From assembly GCA_018969455.1 (NCBI GenBank), contig JAGWYI010000101.1, forward strand, positions 1 to 10,282: DNA of 10,282 bases. The letters run 5' to 3'. A program made the position numbers and the translations under genes. This document shows, piece by piece, positions 5,889-10,282 of the stretch (position 1 is the stretch's first letter; every line of letters begins with the position of its first letter). This DNA is from Bacteroidota bacterium. GTDB lineage: Bacteria > Bacteroidota > Bacteroidia > Chitinophagales > Saprospiraceae. The notes under the pieces were generated by a model. It saw only the letters and a program-made list of their open reading frames with translations. It made no database searches and was not told the DNA's origin.

Positions 5889-7649
5889 TCAGGAGATGTT
5901 TTCCGGGGTTTGAATAAATTGTCGCTCGTACAATTCCCGATACTTGCCGCCCTCATTGAGCATCAATTGTTCGTGCGGACCAAATTCTTGCACCAAACCT
6001 TTGTCGAGCACCAGAATGTTGTTGGCATGGCGGATGGTAGACAAACGATGAGCGATGATGATGCTGGTCCGTTTTTCAATCAAGGTTTCAATCGCATGCT
6101 GGATGATCGATTCAGATTCCGGATCAATGGAAGAAGTTGCCTCGTCGAGAATCAGGATGTCGGGGTTGAATACCAAGGCGCGTACAAAGGAAATTAACTG
6201 CCGTTGCCCCATGGACAGGGTAGCGCCGCGCTCCATCACTTCATACCCGTAAGCACCAGGTAATTTTTGGATAAAATCATGTGCGCCAATCATTTTTGAA
6301 GCCTCCACAACGGCTTCTTCCGAAATAGAGCCGTCGCGCAACGTGATGTTGTCCAACACTGTGCCTGAAAACAAAAAAACATCCTGCAAAACCACTGCAA
6401 TTCGCCGGCGCAAGGCGTATACATCATAATCGTGAATATCGCGGCCATCTATCCTTATTTGTCCGCCATTTACCTCATAAAAGCGATTGAGCAGGTTGAT
6501 GATGGTGGTTTTTCCACTGCCGGTGCTCCCTACAATCGCCAGGGTATTGCCAGGCTCAATGGCAAAGGAAACCGATTTCAAAATCGGACTGTCGGGGATA
6601 TAGGAAAAATCAACCTGGTCAAACTCGATTTTGCCTTCCAGCTTGGCCGGAGCCAAAACACCAGTATTTTTTACACTGTCGTCGTTTTCAAGCAGCGTAA
6701 AAACGCGTTCGGCAGCGATCAATCCCATCTGAAGGGTATTAAACTTGTCGGCCAACATCCGGATAGGGCGGTACAACATGTTGATATACAGAGGAAAAGC
6801 AACCATGGTGCCGATTGTAATTTGATCCGACAATACCCCGCGGGCGCCGTACCAAACCATCAATCCGAGCGAAAGCGCCGAAATAATATCTACAACCGGG
6901 AAAAAAATCGCATATGCCGTAATGGCTTTCAAGTTGGCCGTGGTATAGTCGCGGTTTATATTCCGAAATTTTTCGCCTTCTCTTTTCTCTGCATTGAAAA
7001 TCTGGACAATCCGCATGCCACTGATGCGTTCCTGTAAAAAGGCATTCATCGTAGCTACATGGTTCCGAACCTTTTCGTAACTCTTGCGCACACTCTCCTT
7101 AAACTGGTAACTGCCCCAAATTAGCAGTGGAAATACCGACAGCACCACCAGCGAAAGCTGCCAGGAAGTATAAAACATGATACAGGTCACGGCAGTCAAG
7201 GTGAGCAAATCGGCCATTATGGTAATACTCCCTTCCGAAAATACCGTATTGATGGATTCTATATCGTTGATGGTTCGTGTCGTGCTCGTACCTATTGGCG
7301 TTTTGTCAAAATAGTGCAGGTTTAAGCCCGTCACATGTCGAAAAATCTTTACCCGCAAATCGCGAATGGTAGCCTGCCCAAGCCAATCGGCATAATAAAG
7401 GAAAAAATAACGTAATACTACCTCAAAAAGCAACAAGCCCAAAATACCAGTAGCCATTAGGGTCATGCCGTATACATCGCCTCGAAAAATGTGATCATCC
7501 ACCATTTTTTGCAACAACATGGTGCGAAACGGCCCAAGAATAGCCAATATGACGGCCAAAACAGCCGTAAAATAAAAAGTACGCCGGTAAGGTTTTACCA
7601 TGGACAATACTTTTCTGAAAAGCGGGTAATTGAACTTCTGTTGCGACAT
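5889..7649 (-). CDS. ABC exporter, fused permease and ATPase (MsbA-like)
   Basis: The 586-residue product is a half-transporter that would act as a dimer in the inner membrane and export lipids, drugs or peptides. Residues 1-310 form the six-helix membrane domain, with hydrophobic segments near 25-47, 62-84, 142-160, 165-182, 245-265 and 275-292. The ATPase domain has all motifs: Walker A GSTGSGKTT (374-382), Q-loop Q422, signature LSMGQ (478-482), Walker B ILILDEATSSID with catalytic Glu (498-509), and H-loop H534 in AHRLS. The motifs are intact, so it should be active, and length is normal for MsbA/MdlB-type exporters. The substrate is unknown. The frame extends to 7676, but MSQQKFNYPLFRKVLSMVKPY fits family N termini better than the preceding MPCLDNRYR, so I start at 7649. 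The GNAT gene is coupled downstream. A terminator-like hairpin lies about 120 bases upstream. Confidence 0.93.
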   Translation of the reverse strand: MSQQKFNYPLFRKVLSMVKPYRRTFYFTAVLAVILAILGPFRTMLLQKMVDDHIFRGDVYGMTLMATGILGLLLFEVVLRYFFLYYADWLGQATIRDLRVKIFRHVTGLNLHYFDKTPIGTSTTRTINDIESINTVFSEGSITIMADLLTLTAVTCIMFYTSWQLSLVVLSVFPLLIWGSYQFKESVRKSYEKVRNHVATMNAFLQERISGMRIVQIFNAEKREGEKFRNINRDYTTANLKAITAYAIFFPVVDIISALSLGLMVWYGARGVLSDQITIGTMVAFPLYINMLYRPIRMLADKFNTLQMGLIAAERVFTLLENDDSVKNTGVLAPAKLEGKIEFDQVDFSYIPDSPILKSVSFAIEPGNTLAIVGSTGSGKTTIINLLNRFYEVNGGQIRIDGRDIHDYDVYALRRRIAVVLQDVFLFSGTVLDNITLRDGSISEEAVVEASKMIGAHDFIQKLPGAYGYEVMERGATLSMGQRQLISFVRALVFNPDILILDEATSSIDPESESIIQHAIETLIEKRTSIIIAHRLSTIRHANNILVLDKGLVQEFGPHEQLMLNEGGKYRELYERQFIQTPENIS

Positions 7650-7766
7650 TCGGTATCTGTTATCAAGACAGGGCAAAAGGACTGTCTTTAAACCATTTAA
7701 AGTGCTGCAAAGTTCTAGAATTTAAACACGAGTAAAAAGTTTTTATCCGCTGGGCCTGCCCTGGCC

Positions 7767-7796
7767 AAAAAAAACCCACAGTCTTGCGACAGTGGG
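7767..7796 (-). terminator. Strong intrinsic terminator on the minus strand, without an upstream gene
   Basis: Read on the minus strand, the sequence is a hairpin followed directly by eight T. The stem is CCCAC (7796-7792) with GTGGG (7779-7775), an A-A mismatch, then GTC with GAC around the tetraloop GCAA. The T-run is 7774-7767. There is no T-run on the plus-strand side, so it works only toward the ABC exporter, whose ATG lies about 117 bases further on. Nothing coding precedes it on this strand, so it would end a small RNA or attenuate the exporter transcript. Confidence 0.7.
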
Positions 7797-7874
7797 CCTT
7801 AAAACCAACTCTGTTGTATGAAGCAAATTACAAAAAGCCTGTCTATTCAGCACTTTTTTATCTTTAATGGAATT

Positions 7875-7925
7875 TTGTCAAACCAGGTTGTCTTCAAAAC
7901 GCCTAAAAAACCGGTTTTGTGACAA
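7875..7925. repeat. Imperfect inverted repeat containing an AAAACCGGTTTT palindrome
   Basis: TTGTCAAACC (7875-7884) pairs with TGACAA (7920-7925) and GGTT (7913-7916), with a 3-base bulge. Inside the right side lies the perfect palindrome AAAACCGGTTTT (7907-7918), which makes a competing short structure. It could be an RNA fold or a protein-binding site for either divergent promoter. Confidence 0.4.
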
Positions 7926-8107
7926 TCTGCCTCATAAAGTTATGTTAAATTTACCAGTTGATTTCTTTTTTATACTTAAATAATCCAAAAAAGGGTGATT
8001 TGTCGGATATTAAAGCTAATTTGACGAATGATTGCCTCTGATGCCCTAAATAAACCCCTAGATTTCGTTTCAAAATCAAGCTGTTCACAAAATTTCAAAA
8101 CAACATC

Positions 8108-8692
8108 ATGGATTCCAACTTCAACTCCACACTGGATCAAAATTTAGTGCCCGGAAATCAGCCTTCCTACCTGAAAATTGCGATGACTACGGGTTTGTAC
8201 ATCGCTTTGGCTTCGGTCGTGATAGGCTTGCTTACTTACCTTACAGGCTACTCTGAAACACTCATTCGAAATTCGGCACTCCAATGGGTCAATAACCTGC
8301 TTTCTTTGGGTATTCTATTCTTTTTCATTTATTCCGCTTGCATAAAGCACCGAAATGAAAACCTGGGTGGGTACATCTCCTATGGCCGTTGTTTGGGACT
8401 GGGTACCTTGTCGGGTTTGTTTTCGGGTCTGATTGTCGGAATTTGGACCATTATTTTCATGCAATTCATTGCGCCCGATATGACCGACATGATTTTGGGA
8501 ATTACCCAGGAAAAACTGGCTGAAAGTGGAATGGGAGAAGACATGATTGAAAATCAAATTAACATCACCAAAAAATTCATGACGCCGCTCCCGCTTTTTG
8601 GTATTAGCCTGCTCAGCAGCATTTTTATGGCATTTCTTGTGTCTTTGGTGGCAGGCGCCTTTGCACGCAAAAATCAGCCATTTAACTTATAG
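8108..8692 (+). CDS. DUF4199 family membrane protein
   Basis: The 194-residue product matches the DUF4199 family of Bacteroidota in length, four-helix layout and the conserved middle block CIKHRNENLGGYISYGRCLGLG (about 78-99). Predicted membrane segments are near 23-46, 61-79, 96-118 and 161-185, with a soluble, acidic stretch between helices 3 and 4 (about 122-158, KLAESGMGEDMIENQ). There is no cleavable signal peptide; the polar N terminus of about 20 residues is probably cytosolic. The function of the family is unknown. A second, more diverged protein of the same layout follows after 111 bases, and an intrinsic terminator closes this gene, so the two are probably separate transcripts. Confidence 0.88.
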   Translation: MDSNFNSTLDQNLVPGNQPSYLKIAMTTGLYIALASVVIGLLTYLTGYSETLIRNSALQWVNNLLSLGILFFFIYSACIKHRNENLGGYISYGRCLGLGTLSGLFSGLIVGIWTIIFMQFIAPDMTDMILGITQEKLAESGMGEDMIENQINITKKFMTPLPLFGISLLSSIFMAFLVSLVAGAFARKNQPFNL

Positions 8693-8715
8693 TCACATTT
8701 GATTTTAAAAACTTT

Positions 8716-8766
8716 AGGCGCTTCGGGTAGGTTCAATTAATTTTGCCTTCTTGAGCGCCTTTTTTT
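8716..8766 (+). terminator. Intrinsic terminator after the first DUF4199 gene
   Basis: AGGCGCT (8716-8722) pairs with AGCGCCT (8754-8760), followed at once by T at 8761-8766. The 31-base loop is long, but the GC-rich 7-bp stem next to the T-run and its place 23 bases after the stop codon fit a rho-independent terminator. Confidence 0.65.
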
Positions 8767-8790
8767 GTGCGTTTTTGACCATATTTGGAT

Positions 8791-8798
8791 TAAATTTG
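8791..8798 (+). promoter_or_regulatory. Bacteroidota -7 promoter element before the second DUF4199-like gene
   Basis: TAAATTTG matches TAnnTTTG and ends 5 bases before the ATG at 8804. A TTTG at 8764-8767, inside the preceding terminator's T-run, is a possible -33 element at a spacing of 23 bases, which is at the long end. As at scpB, the predicted transcript would be leaderless or nearly so. Confidence 0.55.
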
Positions 8799-8803
8799 GA
8801 ACT

Positions 8804-9322
8804 ATGATATCTGCAGGCCTTCGGAATGGGATCTTAAGCGCTGTTTTTGTTGTGTTTTATTTTGCTTTGGTTTACGCCTTCAACAAGTCCTGGTTTTTAC
8901 ATCCAGGGTTCCAGTGGGGCGCCTTGCTGATTTATTTGCTCTTTATGTACCGCGCTGCAAAGGAAGATGCGCACCGCTTGGGCGATCAACGCGATTTCAG
9001 ACAAATGGTGCGTACGCCATTCCTGGTTTTTATTTGCACAACTACCGCCTACTGGTTGTTTTATTACGCACTCCATTTGGCAGATAAATCATTGATTGTC
9101 ATGGAACTTGATGCGCAAATTTCTGCCTTGAATCAGGCCCTGAATACGGGTGTGGGCGATCCTGATGCTGCCAATTTTGCCCGAAAGCAAATTGTTGAAC
9201 TGGAACAATTGAAAGCCCAGCCAGCCCAACCTTTAGGCCCTGTTTTGGCCCAGTTAGCCCAGGGGGCACTCGGAGGTTTCGGCATGGCTGCTCTTATTAC
9301 CGTCCTTGTCCGAAAATCCTGA
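8804..9322 (+). CDS. DUF4199-like four-helix membrane protein
   Basis: The 172-residue product has the same layout as its upstream neighbour: hydrophobic segments near 8-26, 38-50, 72-92 and 153-169. Between helices 3 and 4 is a soluble stretch (about 94-142) rich in Glu, Leu and Gln that may form a short coiled coil (ELDAQISALNQAL, IVELEQLKAQ). Residues YRAAKEDAHRLGD after helix 2 take the place of the conserved polar block in the first protein. I infer that it is a diverged DUF4199 paralogue; sequence identity is low, so the family call is less certain. Function is unknown. ATG 8804 is chosen because the promoter motif at 8791-8798 rules out the longer frame from 8765. The alpha/beta-hydrolase gene follows after 25 bases, probably in the same transcript. 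Confidence 0.78.
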   Translation: MISAGLRNGILSAVFVVFYFALVYAFNKSWFLHPGFQWGALLIYLLFMYRAAKEDAHRLGDQRDFRQMVRTPFLVFICTTTAYWLFYYALHLADKSLIVMELDAQISALNQALNTGVGDPDAANFARKQIVELEQLKAQPAQPLGPVLAQLAQGALGGFGMAALITVLVRKS

Positions 9323-9347
9323 TTTTTTCCCAAATCCAATTATTCAG

Positions 9348-10282
9348 ATGCCCACATTTGATGTCTTGAAATGGCTTCACCCCAAAAAATGGCTTCGATA
9401 CTTAAGCATTTCCAGGCTGATTCGTTGGAGTATATATCTTGCCCTCGGTATCGGACTTTATTTCAACTGGCACGGCGATTTGCCCCTGGAGGCACTCAAA
9501 AAACAATATACCTACCCCGAATCGCGATTTGTATCGGTAGATGGGATGGACGTGCATGTGCGCAGCCTCGGTAAAGGCGAAGTGATTTTGTTGCTTCACG
9601 ATGCCAATAGCTCACTGCGTACCTGGGATGTATGGATGCGTACCCTGGCCGAAAAGTATCGCGTTTTGGCAGTAGATCTTCCCGGAAACGGGCTTACAGG
9701 CCCACATCCGAGATCCAGTTACAGTGCATTCATGTATGCCGATTTTTTACAACATTTGGTAACAGCCCTGGAAATTGGCAAATTCCATTTGGTGGGAAAT
9801 GGCCTGGGCGCTCAAATCGCCTGGTTTTATGCCGCTGAAAATCCGGGTAAAATTCAAAGCCTTGTTCTGCTCGATGCCCCCGGATTTGAAGCCCGAAATA
9901 GTTCGGCCCTTACTTTATTGGCACGCACACCACTGCTCAACCGAATAATCTGGACCATTACGCCTCGTATGGTTGTCCAACTGATGCTTGAAGATGTATA
10001 TGCCGACGATGCGCTAATCAACGACACGCTGGTTGACCAGCATTTTAACCTGCTGCTGAGGCCTGGTAATCGAAAGGCATTCACCGACCGCATGCAGGTG
10101 AGCGACAACAAACCTCCCGTTGACATCATTGAAAAAATTTCGGCGCCTACGCTCATTCTGTGGGGGGCCGAGGATGCGCGCATTTCCCCCGAATATGCCT
10201 ATGAATTTCATCGCAGAATTCGGGGCGCCCTGCTGAAAATATACCAAAACACAGGCCACTGGCCACAGGAAGAAAACCCCAA
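9348..10282 (+). CDS. Membrane-anchored alpha/beta-hydrolase-fold protein lacking the nucleophile serine (3' end outside window)
   Basis: The frame from ATG 9348 stays open to the window edge (311 residues seen). A hydrophobic N-terminal segment (about 26-41, WSIYLALGIGLYFNW) should anchor it in the inner membrane. After a linker (PLEALKKQYTYPESRFVSVDG) comes an alpha/beta-hydrolase core: strand and loop VILLLHDANSSLRTWD (79-94), VDLPGNGLTGPHPRSSY (109-125), nucleophile-elbow region HLVGNGLGAQIAW (147-159), LVLLDAPGF (172-180), the acid-residue strand PTLILWGAEDARI (267-279) and the His loop NTGHWPQEENP (301-311). The elbow reads G-N-G-L-G instead of G-x-S-x-G, so residue 152 (GGC at 9801-9803) is Gly where Ser is required, and the usual HG oxyanion motif is H84-D85. 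The acid D276 and H304 remain. It may therefore be a non-catalytic member. It probably forms an operon with the preceding gene. Confidence 0.88.
   Translation, partial: MPTFDVLKWLHPKKWLRYLSISRLIRWSIYLALGIGLYFNWHGDLPLEALKKQYTYPESRFVSVDGMDVHVRSLGKGEVILLLHDANSSLRTWDVWMRTLAEKYRVLAVDLPGNGLTGPHPRSSYSAFMYADFLQHLVTALEIGKFHLVGNGLGAQIAWFYAAENPGKIQSLVLLDAPGFEARNSSALTLLARTPLLNRIIWTITPRMVVQLMLEDVYADDALINDTLVDQHFNLLLRPGNRKAFTDRMQVSDNKPPVDIIEKISAPTLILWGAEDARISPEYAYEFHRRIRGALLKIYQNTGHWPQEENP

Larger units (their letters stand above)
7650..8107. other. Divergent intergenic region with two hairpins
   Basis: This 458-base stretch separates the divergent ABC exporter and DUF4199 genes. It holds a minus-strand terminator (7767-7796) and a long inverted repeat (7875-7925). 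Near-matches to the TAnnTTTG promoter element are GAACTTTG on the minus strand (7715-7708), TAAATTTA on the minus strand near 7951-7944, and TAGATTTC on the plus strand (8059-8066), the last being 41 bases before the DUF4199 start. No protein-coding frame of convincing length was found in it. Confidence 0.7.

Noticed and set aside
5420..5917. Plus-strand reading frame of 165 codons opposite the acetyltransferase gene
   Set aside because: The minus strand encodes a clear GNAT domain here. The plus-strand translation shows no recognisable domain and looks like an antisense shadow.
7903..7935. Ten-residue minus-strand leader peptide (MRQIVTKPVF) upstream of the orphan terminator
   Set aside because: A frame this short is expected by chance, there is no run of a single amino acid codon as in classic attenuators, and no promoter is firmly placed before it.

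Overview
The window looks like chromosomal DNA from a member of the Bacteroidota, most likely a Saprospira/Haliscomenobacter-type lineage. The reasons are a gliding-motility-associated C-terminal sorting domain of the type IX secretion system, a DUF2480 protein and a DUF4199 protein (both families essentially confined to this phylum), the phylum-specific promoter motif TAnnTTTG placed 5-6 bases before two start codons, and no convincing Shine-Dalgarno sequences. The genus-level guess is inference; the phylum is well supported.

Layout. Positions 1-677 (+) are the 3' end of a secreted, PKD-like-repeat protein with a type B T9SS sorting domain. Next comes a housekeeping pair, scpB (766-1374) and a DUF2480 gene (1389-1910). 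A 447-base gap follows. It holds a composite repeat block (two 86-bp direct copies flanking an imperfect hairpin of ACGGAGTTACACGGAG-type units) and then a separate 13-bp dyad just before the next gene. Positions 2358-3884 (+) encode an animal-type (myeloperoxidase-fold) heme peroxidase with all main catalytic residues. It is followed, after a short hairpin, by a secreted SGNH/GDSL-like hydrolase (3977-5419). Convergent to this, on the minus strand, is a two-gene operon of an MsbA-like ABC exporter (7649-5889) and a GNAT acetyltransferase (5887-5438), with one base between stop and start.

The exporter's upstream gap (7650-8107) contains a strong intrinsic terminator that points toward the exporter with no gene before it, and a second long imperfect hairpin. 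This suggests either a small minus-strand RNA or an attenuated leader. On the plus strand there follow two diverged DUF4199-type four-helix membrane proteins (8108-8692 and 8804-9322), separated by an intrinsic terminator and a Bacteroidota promoter. The last gene is a membrane-anchored alpha/beta-hydrolase-fold protein (9348 to beyond the window edge). Its nucleophile serine is replaced by glycine and its HG oxyanion motif is altered, so it is probably a pseudoenzyme.

The most noteworthy items are the serine-less alpha/beta hydrolase, the orphan minus-strand terminator upstream of the ABC exporter, the composite repeat block, and the adjacent heme peroxidase and secreted SGNH hydrolase. No tRNA, rRNA, CRISPR array or transposase gene was seen.
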